Under the pieces are notes generated by a model. That model saw nothing but the letters and a program-made list of their open reading frames with translations, did no database searches and was not told the DNA's origin. 64,000 bases of DNA from Pseudomonas soli (lineage in GTDB: Bacteria; Pseudomonadota; Gammaproteobacteria; Pseudomonadales; Pseudomonadaceae), in NCBI RefSeq assembly GCF_900110655.1, contig NZ_FOEQ01000010.1:1-64000 (forward strand), in the 5' to 3' direction. Of the stretch, positions 51,622 through 60,260 are shown in pieces. Numbering within the stretch: position 1 is the stretch's first letter; every line of letters begins with the position of its first letter. The translations under genes and the position numbers were made by a program.

Positions 51622-53529
51622 ATGAGTGTGGAGACTCAAAAAGAAACCCTGGGCTTTCAGACCGAGGTAAAGCAACTGCTGCACCTCATGATCCATTCCC
51701 TGTATTCGAACAAGGAGATCTTCCTGCGCGAGCTGATCTCCAACGCCTCCGACGCCGCTGACAAGCTGCGCTTCGAGGCCCTGGCCAAGCCTGAGCTGCT
51801 CGAAGGCGACGCCGACCTGAAGATCCGCCTCAGCTTCGACAAGGCTGCCAACACCGTTACCCTCGAGGACAACGGCATCGGCATGAGCCGCGAAGACGTG
51901 ATCGCGCACCTGGGTACCATTGCCAAGTCCGGTACCGCCGACTTCATGAAGAACCTCACCGGTGACCAGAAAAAGGACTCGCACCTGATCGGTCAGTTCG
52001 GTGTGGGCTTCTACTCCGCGTTCATTGTCGCCGACAAGGTCGACGTGTTCAGCCGTCGCGCCGGCCTGCCGGCCGCCGAGGGCGTGCACTGGTCATCCAA
52101 AGGCGAGGGCGAGTTTGAAGTCGCCACCATCGACAAGCCGCAGCGCGGTACCCGCATCGTCCTGCACCTGAAGAAGGGCGAGGATGAATTCGCCGATGGC
52201 TGGCGTCTGCGCAACGTGGTCAAGAAGTACTCCGACCACATCGCCCTGCCGATCGAGCTGCCCAAGGAGCAGGCCGAGGCCGCCGAAGGCGAGGAAAAGC
52301 CGGAGCAGGAATGGGAAACCGTCAACCGCGCCAGCGCCCTGTGGACCCGTTCGCGCACCGAGGTGAAGGACGAGGAGTACCAGGAGTTCTACAAGCACAT
52401 CGGCCATGACTTCGAGAACCCGCTGGCCTGGAGCCACAACAAGGTCGAAGGCAAGCTCGAGTACAACTCGCTGCTGTACGTGCCGGCCCGCGCGCCGTTC
52501 GACCTGTATCAGCGCGAAGCGCCACGCGGCCTGAAACTGTACGTGCAGCGCGTGTTCATCATGGACCAGGCAGAGTCGTTCCTGCCGCTGTACCTGCGCT
52601 TCATCAAGGGCGTGGTCGACTCCAACGACCTGTCGCTGAACGTTTCCCGCGAGATCCTGCAGAAAGACCCGATCATCGACTCGATGAAGACCGCGCTGAC
52701 CAAGCGTGTGCTGGACATGCTGGAGAAACTGGCGAAGAACGAACCCGAGCAGTACAAGGGCTTCTGGAAAAACTTCGGTCAGGTGCTCAAGGAAGGCCCG
52801 GCCGAGGACTTCGCCAACAAGGAGAAGATCGCCAGCCTGCTGCGCTTCGCCTCCACCCATGACGACAGCGGCGAGCAGAGCGTCGCCCTGGCCGACTACC
52901 TGGCCCGCGCCAAGGAAGGCCAGGACAAGATCTACTTCCTTACCGGCGAATCCTACGCCCAGGTCAAGAACAGCCCGCACCTGGAAGTCTTCCGCAAGAA
53001 AGGCATCGAAGTGCTGCTGCTCACCGACCGCATCGACGAGTGGCTGATGAGCTACCTCAACGAGTTCGACGGCAAGGCCTTCGTCGACGTCGCCCGCGGC
53101 GACCTGGACCTGGGAAGTCTGGACTCCGAAGAGGACAAGAAGGCCCAGGAAGAAGTCGCCAAGGACAAGGAAGGCCTGGTCGAGCGTCTCAAGGGCGCGC
53201 TGGGTGACAGCGTTGCCGAGGTGCGTGTCTCGCACCGCCTGACCGACTCGCCGGCGATCCTGGCCATCGGTGAACAGGACCTGGGCTTGCAGATGCGCCA
53301 GATCCTCGAGGCCAGCGGGCAGAAGGTGCCGGAGTCCAAGCCGATCTTCGAGTTCAACCCGAGCCACCCGCTGATCGAGAAGCTCGATGGCGAGCAGAGT
53401 GAAGACCGCTTCGCCGAGCTTTCGCACATCCTGTTCGACCAGGCGGCCCTGGCGGCCGGTGACAGCTTGAAGGATCCGGCGGCCTACGTACGCCGTCTCA
53501 ACAAGCTGCTGGTCGAGCTGTCGGCTTGA
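51622..53529 (+). CDS. htpG: Molecular chaperone HtpG (Hsp90)
   Basis: A 635-residue ATP-dependent chaperone. The N-terminal ATPase domain has NKEIFLRELISNASDA, LEDNGIGMSREDVI and LIGQFGVGFYSAF; the middle domain has the catalytic-arginine segment LPLYLRFIKGVVDSNDLSLN. ATG 51622 (MSVETQKETLGFQTEV) is preferred to the TTG three codons before it, which is too close to GGAG. A sigma-32 promoter and a strong terminator frame the gene. Confidence 0.97.
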   Translation: MSVETQKETLGFQTEVKQLLHLMIHSLYSNKEIFLRELISNASDAADKLRFEALAKPELLEGDADLKIRLSFDKAANTVTLEDNGIGMSREDVIAHLGTIAKSGTADFMKNLTGDQKKDSHLIGQFGVGFYSAFIVADKVDVFSRRAGLPAAEGVHWSSKGEGEFEVATIDKPQRGTRIVLHLKKGEDEFADGWRLRNVVKKYSDHIALPIELPKEQAEAAEGEEKPEQEWETVNRASALWTRSRTEVKDEEYQEFYKHIGHDFENPLAWSHNKVEGKLEYNSLLYVPARAPFDLYQREAPRGLKLYVQRVFIMDQAESFLPLYLRFIKGVVDSNDLSLNVSREILQKDPIIDSMKTALTKRVLDMLEKLAKNEPEQYKGFWKNFGQVLKEGPAEDFANKEKIASLLRFASTHDDSGEQSVALADYLARAKEGQDKIYFLTGESYAQVKNSPHLEVFRKKGIEVLLLTDRIDEWLMSYLNEFDGKAFVDVARGDLDLGSLDSEEDKKAQEEVAKDKEGLVERLKGALGDSVAEVRVSHRLTDSPAILAIGEQDLGLQMRQILEASGQKVPESKPIFEFNPSHPLIEKLDGEQSEDRFAELSHILFDQAALAAGDSLKDPAAYVRRLNKLLVELSA

Positions 53530-53540
53530 CCTGAGGCAAG

Positions 53541-53566
53541 AAAAGCCCGCTTCGGCGGGCTTTTTC
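53541..53566 (+). terminator. Terminator of htpG
   Basis: Stem AAAAGCCCGC / GCGGGCTTTT with a TTCG tetraloop and following T residues. Confidence 0.9.
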
Positions 53567-53630
53567 ATGTCTGCCGTTGCCACGAATACATCTATCCTGT
53601 CCTGACCCGTGAACGCCCAAGGAGAGCTGA

Positions 53631-54356
53631 ATGAGCAAGGTCATCGTCGAGTCGTTGGTTTATCACCTGTCAGGCAAGGCTTACGAAAGCCGCCTGGTCT
53701 ACGCCCCGGGCGCGCTGCCGCAGCCGGGCCTGGTGATGGCGCCGAACTGGATGGGTATCGGCGAGGGCGCCGAACGTATCGCCAAGGAAGTGGCCGAGCA
53801 AGGCTATGTGGTGCTGATTGCCGACTTGTATGGCCAGTCGGTGCGGCCGTCCAATGCTGACGAAGCCGGTACGGCGATGATGCCGCTGAAGAACGACCGC
53901 GCCGAACTTCGCAAGCGCATGCAGGAAGCGTTGGCGCAATTGCTCGGGCAGTCCAAGGCGCTGCTCGAGCCAGGCAAGGTCGCGACGTTCGGTTTCTGCT
54001 TTGGCGGCTGCTGTGCCCTGGAGCTTGCCCGCACCGGCGCCGATCTGAGGGCAGCGGTGTCGTTCCACGGCACGCTGGATACCCCGAACCCCGAGGATGC
54101 CAAGCGCATCAAGGGTTCGGTGCTGGTGCTGCATGGTGCCTCCGACCCATTGGTGCCAAGGGAACAGTTGCCAGCCTTCGAAGAAGAGATGAATGCTGCC
54201 AAGGTTGACTGGCAGTTGCTCAGCTATGGCGGGGCGGTGCACTCGTTCACCGATCCGAACGCCAATGTGCCGGGCAAGATGCAGTACGACCGGCGCACCT
54301 CGGAGCGGGCATTCCGCTCGATGCATAACTTGCTCAAGGAAGTGTTCGCAAGCTGA
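53631..54356 (+). CDS. Dienelactone hydrolase family protein
   Basis: A 241-residue alpha/beta hydrolase. The nucleophile elbow is GFCFGGCC, so the nucleophile is cysteine as in true dienelactone hydrolase; Asp in GASDPLVP and His in GAVHSFTDP complete the triad. Isolated from any aromatic pathway, its natural substrate is unknown. AAGGAGAG precedes the ATG. Confidence 0.88.
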   Translation: MSKVIVESLVYHLSGKAYESRLVYAPGALPQPGLVMAPNWMGIGEGAERIAKEVAEQGYVVLIADLYGQSVRPSNADEAGTAMMPLKNDRAELRKRMQEALAQLLGQSKALLEPGKVATFGFCFGGCCALELARTGADLRAAVSFHGTLDTPNPEDAKRIKGSVLVLHGASDPLVPREQLPAFEEEMNAAKVDWQLLSYGGAVHSFTDPNANVPGKMQYDRRTSERAFRSMHNLLKEVFAS

Positions 54357-54384
54357 AGGCTCAGGGGCCGCCAAGCGGCCCCAA

Positions 54385-55248
54385 TCAGCGCGGCAGTTCG
54401 ATCCGCCCGCTTTCTCCCGGCACCACCGGCCAATCCCCAGCCGCCCAGCGCGCCCGTGCCGCTTCTATCAATCCCGGGTCACTGGCGACGAAGTTCCAGT
54501 TCATCCGCCGCGGTCCGTCTAGCGGCGCGCCGCCGATCAGCACCAGCTGGCACTCATCTTCGGCATACAAGCTCACGACTTCGCCCTCGGGTAGCACCAC
54601 CAGGCTGCATGGCTCGACGTCCTCGTTATCCAGCAGCAACTCACCTTCGAGCAGATACAGCGCGCGCTGCACGTGTTCCGTCGGCACGATCAGGGTGGTG
54701 GCCGCCTGCATGTGCACATGGGCGTAGAGCGTGGGGGAGAGCACCGGTACCGGTGAGGCCAGGCAGAAGCCTGTGCCGGCGATCATGCGGATCCGCACGC
54801 CGAGGCTGTCACTGGCCGGCAGGCTGTCGGCCGGATGATGACTGTAGCTTGCCGGGCCCTGCTCGTCGGACTTCGGCGAGGCCAGCCAGACCTGCAGCCC
54901 ATGCAGCCGCGAGCCGCGCTCGAACACCTCGGCCGGCGTGCGCTCGACATGCGCCACGCCCGCTCCGGCGGTCATCCAGCTGACGTCTCCTGGGCGCACG
55001 CGCTGGTCCGAGCCGAGGCTGTCCTTGTGCTGGATTTCACCCTCGAACAGGTAGGTGAGGGTGGAAAGGCCAATATGAGGGTGCTGGCGAATGTCCATGC
55101 CATGACCCGGCGCGTAGTCGGTTTCCAGCATATGGTCGAAGAACACGAAAGGGCCTACGCTGCGGCACTGCGCCGAGGGCAGCGGGCGCAGGATCGGCTG
55201 GCCCTCGACCGATTCGGCGCGTGGGCGGATGACCAGGGGGCTGCTCAT
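54385..55248 (-). CDS. Pirin family protein
   Basis: A 287-residue bicupin. The N-terminal cupin has the metal-binding pattern GMDIRQHPHIGLSTLTYLFEG with histidines, followed by HKDSLGSDQRVRPGDVSWMTAGAGVAHVE (two parts of the metal site); the second cupin (ALYLLEGELLLD) is shorter. Start ATG 55248 has AGGAG upstream. Some bacterial pirins show quercetinase activity; others act on regulators. The role here is open. Confidence 0.88.
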   Translation of the reverse strand: MSSPLVIRPRAESVEGQPILRPLPSAQCRSVGPFVFFDHMLETDYAPGHGMDIRQHPHIGLSTLTYLFEGEIQHKDSLGSDQRVRPGDVSWMTAGAGVAHVERTPAEVFERGSRLHGLQVWLASPKSDEQGPASYSHHPADSLPASDSLGVRIRMIAGTGFCLASPVPVLSPTLYAHVHMQAATTLIVPTEHVQRALYLLEGELLLDNEDVEPCSLVVLPEGEVVSLYAEDECQLVLIGGAPLDGPRRMNWNFVASDPGLIEAARARWAAGDWPVVPGESGRIELPR

Positions 55249-55357
55249 GGCGACACTCCTTGAGGGATGCCTGCAAGCATAGCGTTTTGCCGTCCGTGGC
55301 TGAACCGTCGCGAGCGCTGCCCGGTCTACTCTTGCGGTACCGGCAAAGGAGCCTGAG

Positions 55358-56365
55358 ATGATTGCCCGCACATTGGCCTGCCTGCTGTTGAGTGCAAGTC
55401 TGTTCGACACTGCGCAAGCCCGCGACTACCGCTACAGCGACGCCCATCTGCACTACGTGGATTTCTTCCAGGAAACCGAAGGCATGCCGGCCTTGCTCAA
55501 GGCCATGGACGAGGCCGGGGTGGAGCAGTCGATGATCTCCGGCATCCCGGTGGCGAAGAAATGGCACGAGGACGAACCCAAGCGTCCGCGCTACTACGCC
55601 GGCGACGATGCCGATGCCTACTGGTACAGCGCCACCGACCTGTACGTCGCCGCCGCTCTGGAAAAGCTGCCTGCTGAGCAGCGCAGGCGTTTCCACCCGT
55701 TTCTCACCGGCTTCAACCCGGTGGACAAGAACGCCGTCAGCCATATCGAGCGCATGCTCGAGCTTTATCCGGGGTTGTGGCAGGGCATCGGCGAGGTATT
55801 TACCCGCCATGACGACCTCACCGCCCTGACCAGCGGCGACACGCCTCGCGCCAACAACGAGGCCATGACCCGCATCTATCACCTGGCTGCCGAGCGCGAC
55901 CTGCCGGTGTTGCTGCACTCGAACATCACCTCCAAGCGCGAGCGCAACCCACTCTACTTGGCGGAAATCGAAGAGCCGTTGCGTAACCACCCGCATACCC
56001 GCTTCATCTGGGCCCATGCCGGCAGCAGCATGGAGATTCACCGGCACCAGGAGCGCATGGACTTTCTCCTGCCGGTGCTCAACCGATTGCTCGAGGACTA
56101 TCCCAACCTGTACGTGGACCTGTCCTGGAGCGTGCTTGAGCCCTATCTGCTGGATGAGCAGGGCGTGCCACGCCAGGACTGGGTCGAGTTGGTCGTGCGC
56201 TTTCCCGAGCGCTTTATGCTCGGGTCCGATGTGGTGGGGCGCTTTGGCAGCATCGGCGAGCAGATGCACGCTTTCGATCCATTCCTCGATGCCTTGCCCG
56301 AAGCGGTGGCAGAGCGGGTGAGCAGGAAAAATTTTATTGAGCTGCTGCCAAAACGCACGAAATAG
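55358..56365 (+). CDS. Exported amidohydrolase-2 family protein
   Basis: A 335-residue TIM-barrel protein of the amidohydrolase-2 (PF04909-like) group, with an N-terminal signal peptide (LACLLLSASLFDTAQA|RDY), unusual for this mostly cytosolic family. The metal motif DAHLHYVDF, the strand histidine in LPVLLHSNI, the histidine in FIWAHAGSS and the aspartate in MLGSDVV form a plausible metal site. It stands alone; the substrate is unknown. Confidence 0.82.
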   Translation: MIARTLACLLLSASLFDTAQARDYRYSDAHLHYVDFFQETEGMPALLKAMDEAGVEQSMISGIPVAKKWHEDEPKRPRYYAGDDADAYWYSATDLYVAAALEKLPAEQRRRFHPFLTGFNPVDKNAVSHIERMLELYPGLWQGIGEVFTRHDDLTALTSGDTPRANNEAMTRIYHLAAERDLPVLLHSNITSKRERNPLYLAEIEEPLRNHPHTRFIWAHAGSSMEIHRHQERMDFLLPVLNRLLEDYPNLYVDLSWSVLEPYLLDEQGVPRQDWVELVVRFPERFMLGSDVVGRFGSIGEQMHAFDPFLDALPEAVAERVSRKNFIELLPKRTK

Positions 56366-56479
56366 CGAGTTTCATGAGCAGATGTCGTTTTGATATCGCC
56401 TTTTCGTCTTACGCAATTTCCATGTGGCCCGATACCTTTTTTAAGCAACGGACTATCACGCTTGGGAGGGATCCTGGAA

Positions 56480-58105
56480 ATGAGCTTGAGACGCTTGAAT
56501 ATAGCGCCGCGCGCTGGGCTTGGCTTTGGCATCATGGCGCTGCTGGTGGTGGCGCTGGGTGGCTTCGCATTGCAACAGATGACCAATATGCGCCAGCAGT
56601 CCGAGCAGGTGGACAACAACTGGCTGCCGAGCGTGATCTCGGTGGGCAGCATGACCCAGGACATGTTACGCATCCGCGCCTTGACCTTGCGGTTGTTGGT
56701 CAATACCGACCCGGTTGCCCAACAGCAGAACCGTGCTCGCATAGACGAGGTCAAGGGCGGCCTGAGCAAGGCGCAGAGTCACTACGATGCCTTGATCGTG
56801 CTTCCTGAAGAGCGGACGTTGTTCGATCGCTACCAGGTTCTCGAGCGCCAATACATGACCTTGCAAGGGCAAGTCGTACAACTGGCCACCGATGGGCATG
56901 TCCAGGCGGCGGCGACGCTGGTCAACGGCGAGATGAACCAGTTGGCCGATCAGATGACTGCGACCCTCAACGAGTTGATCGAGCTGAACAACCATCAGGC
57001 CAACTCAGCCACCGACATGGCCGAGGCTGTGTACAACGGTGCGAAAGTTTGGGTCGGCGTGTTGCTGGTGATTGCCCTGAGCCTGACTGTGGTGCTCGCC
57101 CTGGCTTTGACCCGCAGCATCGTGCGGCCGCTAGGTCAGTCGCTGAGGGTTGCCGAGACGGTCGCCACCGGCGACCTCACACCGCAGATCACCGTGCAGG
57201 GCGACGATGAGCCAGCACGCTTGCTGGCAGCCCTCAAGAGCATGCAGCAGAGCCTGCGCGAGACCATTGGGAGAATCTCAGACTCGGCCAACCAGTTGGC
57301 CTCGGCTTCCGAAGAACTGAGCGCGGTCACTGAGGACGCGACCCGTGGCCTGCAGCAACAAAGCATGGAAATCGAGCAAGCCGCCACTGCGGTTAACCAG
57401 ATGACTGTGGCAGTGGAGGAGGTGGCGAGCAACGCGGTGGCTACCTCCGAGGCTTCGCGTGAGTCAGACCAGATCGCTCGCCGCGGGCGCGAGCAGGTGC
57501 AGGCCACGGTCACTGCCATCGAGGCATTGGCCAGTGGCGTGGCGGGCAACGCCGAGGAGGTGGGGCAGTTGGCCCAGCAGGTGCACGACATCAGCAAGGT
57601 GCTGGATGTCATCGGCTCGATCGCCGAGCAGACCAACCTGCTGGCGCTCAACGCTGCCATCGAGGCAGCGCGCGCCGGCGAAGCCGGGCGAGGATTCGCC
57701 GTGGTCGCCGACGAGGTGCGGGCGTTGGCTCACCGTACGCAGACCTCGACGCAGGAGATCGAGCAGATGATCGTGGCCATCCGTAGCGGTGCCGAGCGGG
57801 CGGTGCAGGGCATGCAGCATAGCGATGCCCAGGCCCGTTCGACCCTGGACGGGGCCCATGCCGCGGGCCAGGCGCTGGAGGCGATCGCTGCGGCCATCGG
57901 CCAGATCAACGAGCGCAACCTGGTGATCGCCAGTGCCTCGGAGCAGCAGGCCCAGGTGGCGCGGGAGGTGGACCGTAACCTGACCACCATCCGCGACCTG
58001 GCGCATCAGTCGTCGGCGGGGGCCGAGCAGACGTCTGCAGCGAGCCAGGCCCTGTCGCGGCTGGCGGTGGACCTCAATACCCTGGTGCAGCGCTTCTCGG
58101 TGTAA
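56480..58105 (+). CDS. Methyl-accepting chemotaxis protein
   Basis: A 541-residue chemoreceptor. TM1 (about 13-33), a periplasmic four-helix-bundle ligand domain (about 34-190), TM2 (about 190-212), HAMP (about 213-265) and a long cytoplasmic signalling domain follow. The hairpin tip is IAEQTNLLALNAAIEAARAG, followed by GRGFAVVADEVRALA. ATG 56480 has GGAGGG upstream. No C-terminal CheR-binding pentapeptide is evident. Its ligand is unknown. Confidence 0.92.
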   Translation: MSLRRLNIAPRAGLGFGIMALLVVALGGFALQQMTNMRQQSEQVDNNWLPSVISVGSMTQDMLRIRALTLRLLVNTDPVAQQQNRARIDEVKGGLSKAQSHYDALIVLPEERTLFDRYQVLERQYMTLQGQVVQLATDGHVQAAATLVNGEMNQLADQMTATLNELIELNNHQANSATDMAEAVYNGAKVWVGVLLVIALSLTVVLALALTRSIVRPLGQSLRVAETVATGDLTPQITVQGDDEPARLLAALKSMQQSLRETIGRISDSANQLASASEELSAVTEDATRGLQQQSMEIEQAATAVNQMTVAVEEVASNAVATSEASRESDQIARRGREQVQATVTAIEALASGVAGNAEEVGQLAQQVHDISKVLDVIGSIAEQTNLLALNAAIEAARAGEAGRGFAVVADEVRALAHRTQTSTQEIEQMIVAIRSGAERAVQGMQHSDAQARSTLDGAHAAGQALEAIAAAIGQINERNLVIASASEQQAQVAREVDRNLTTIRDLAHQSSAGAEQTSAASQALSRLAVDLNTLVQRFSV

Positions 58106-58110
58106 GGGCC

Positions 58111-58238
58111 CTCGCGGGGCAAGCCAGCTCCCACGCCATCGGCTCAAGGTCATGTGGATGTGGGCTGCCCCCAGAAACTGGACATCAATCCAACCCTGGC
58201 GGGCAGTCCATGGCGTGGGAGTGGGCTTGCCCCGCGAT
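58111..58238. repeat. REP pair, widely spaced
   Basis: CTCGCGGGGCAAGCCAGCTC at 58111 and the opposite orientation (GTGGGAGTGGGCTTGCCCCG at 58215) are separated by about 80 bases. They lie between the chemoreceptor gene and the fabB terminator. Confidence 0.82.
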
Positions 58239-58255
58239 GAGGGCCGGCAGGGCAC

Positions 58256-58288
58256 AAACAAAAACGCCCGGACCAAGGTCCGGGCGTT
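58256..58288 (-). terminator. Terminator of fabAB
   Basis: Stem AACGCCCGGACC / GGTCCGGGCGTT; the A-rich flank on the plus strand gives a U-run on the minus strand, just after fabB. Confidence 0.88.
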
Positions 58289-58309
58289 CTCGTTCAGCGT
58301 GTCAGCCTA

Positions 58310-59527
58310 TCACTTGCCTTCCCAGCGCTTGAGCACCAGGGTGGCGTTGGTGCCGCCGAAGCCGAAGCTGTTGCTCATCACGGTGGTGAGCTTGGCGTCT
58401 TCGGTCTTGCGCACGATCGGCAGGTCCGCGACTTCCGGATCCAGCTCGTCGATGTTGGCGGAGCCGGCGATGAAGTTGTTTTCCATCATCAGCAGGCAGT
58501 AGATCGCCTCGTGCACGCCTGCGGCGCCCAGCGAGTGACCCGACAGGCTCTTGGTCGAGCTGATCTTCGGTGCCTTGTCGCCGAACACTTCACGTACGCC
58601 CTTCATCTCGGCGACGTCGCCGACCGGGGTGGAGGTGCCGTGGGTGTTCAGATAGTCGATCGGGGTATCGACGGTGGACAGCGCCTGCTGCATGCAGCGG
58701 ATAGCGCCTTCGCCGCTTGGAGCGACCATGTCGTAGCCATCGGAGGTCGCGCCGTAGCCGACGATCTCTGCGTAGATCTTGGCGCCACGGGCCAGGGCGT
58801 GCTCAAGTTCTTCGACCACGACCATGCCGCCGCCGCCGGCGATGACGAAGCCGTCACGATCGGCGTCGTAGGCGCGCGAGGCCAGTTCGGGGGTTTCGTT
58901 GCGCTTGGTCGACAGGGCGCCCATGGCATCGAACAGGAACGACTGGCTCCAGTGCTCTTCTTCACCGCCGCCGGCGAACACGATGTCCTGCTTGCCCCAC
59001 TGGATCTGCTCCATGGCGGTGCCGATGCAGTGTGCAGAGGTCGCGCAGGCCGACGAGATCGAGTAGTTGATGCCCTTGATCTTGAACGGGGTGGCCAGGC
59101 ACGCCGACACGGTGCTGCCCATGGTGCGGGTGACGCGGTACGGACCAACGCGCTTGACGCCTTTCTCGCGCAGGGTGTCCAGGGCTTCCATCTGGTTCAG
59201 GGTGGAAGCGCCGCCGGAGCCGGCCACCAGGCCGGTGCGCGGGTTGGAGATCTGCTCTTCGCTCAGGCCAGAGTCCTTGATCGCGTCCTGCATCGCCAGG
59301 TAGGCGTAGGCTGCGGCATGGCCGACGAAACGGTAGACCTTGCGGTCGATCAGCTCTTCGAGGTTCAGGTCGATGGAACCGGAAACCTGGCTACGCAGCC
59401 CCATTTCCTTGTATTCCGGGTTGTAACGGATACCCGGACGGCTGTTGCGCAGGTTTTCGGTGACGGTCTCTTTGTCATTGCCCAGGCACGATACGATGCC
59501 CAGACCAGTGATAACGACGCGGCGCAT
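58310..59527 (-). CDS. fabB: 3-oxoacyl-ACP synthase I
   Basis: A 405-residue condensing enzyme that elongates unsaturated acyl-ACPs. The catalytic cysteine is in SSACATSAHCIGTA (about residue 163), and the two histidines are in NTHGTSTPVGD and KSLSGHSLGAAG. It follows fabA by 11 bases in the classic fabAB operon. Confidence 0.97.
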   Translation of the reverse strand: MRRVVITGLGIVSCLGNDKETVTENLRNSRPGIRYNPEYKEMGLRSQVSGSIDLNLEELIDRKVYRFVGHAAAYAYLAMQDAIKDSGLSEEQISNPRTGLVAGSGGASTLNQMEALDTLREKGVKRVGPYRVTRTMGSTVSACLATPFKIKGINYSISSACATSAHCIGTAMEQIQWGKQDIVFAGGGEEEHWSQSFLFDAMGALSTKRNETPELASRAYDADRDGFVIAGGGGMVVVEELEHALARGAKIYAEIVGYGATSDGYDMVAPSGEGAIRCMQQALSTVDTPIDYLNTHGTSTPVGDVAEMKGVREVFGDKAPKISSTKSLSGHSLGAAGVHEAIYCLLMMENNFIAGSANIDELDPEVADLPIVRKTEDAKLTTVMSNSFGFGGTNATLVLKRWEGK

Positions 59528-59538
59528 GCGAATAACCC

Positions 59539-60054
59539 TTAGAAATTGTCAGTGGAGGTGAACACGCCGACCCGCAGGCCTTCGGCGGTGTAGATCTCGC
59601 GGCCGTCGACGCTGACCGAGCCATCGGCGATGGCCATGTTCAGTTTGCCCTTGAGGACGCGCTTGATGTGGATGTTGTAGGTGACTTTCTTGGCGGTGGG
59701 TAGTACCTGGCCGAAGAATTTCACTTCGCCCGAACCCAGCGCACGACCGCGGCCCGGCAGGCCCTGCCAGCCGAGGAAGAAGCCGACCAATTGCCACATG
59801 GCGTCGAGGCCCAGGCAGCCTGGCATTACCGGGTCGCCTTCGAAGTGGCAGGCGAAGAACCAAAGGTCTGGATTGATATCCAGCTCGGCGACCAATTCAC
59901 CTTTGCCGAACTTGCCGCCTTCCTCGCTGATATGGGTGATGCGATCGACCATCAGCATGTTCGGGGCGGGCAGTTGCGCATTACCGGGGCCGAACAGCTC
60001 ACCGCGACTGCAGCGCAGCAGGTCTTCCCGAGTAAAGGCGTTTTGTTTGGTCAT
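59539..60054 (-). CDS. fabA: 3-hydroxydecanoyl-ACP dehydratase/isomerase
   Basis: A 171-residue hot-dog enzyme that introduces the cis double bond for unsaturated fatty acids. The catalytic histidine is in CHFEGDPVMPGCLGLDAMW and the aspartate in the same motif. The length equals E. coli FabA. AGGAG lies upstream of the ATG. With fabB it sets membrane fluidity. Confidence 0.97.
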   Translation of the reverse strand: MTKQNAFTREDLLRCSRGELFGPGNAQLPAPNMLMVDRITHISEEGGKFGKGELVAELDINPDLWFFACHFEGDPVMPGCLGLDAMWQLVGFFLGWQGLPGRGRALGSGEVKFFGQVLPTAKKVTYNIHIKRVLKGKLNMAIADGSVSVDGREIYTAEGLRVGVFTSTDNF

Positions 60055-60260
60055 GCGAGCTCCTCAATAACCCCCTGTGGCAGGGGACGAATCTTCCCGG
60101 CCGGCCCGAAGCGCTTTGCATCCGAGGCGGCAGCCTACAGGTAGACTATTGCGTTGTGGTGAAAGTCACAGCGCACCTGGCAAAAGAAGTACAGGTGTGC
60201 ACTGAAATGTTATTTTCCGGCCCAGCGACGGTCCTGTCCAGTCCTTAAGACTGCCGCAAT

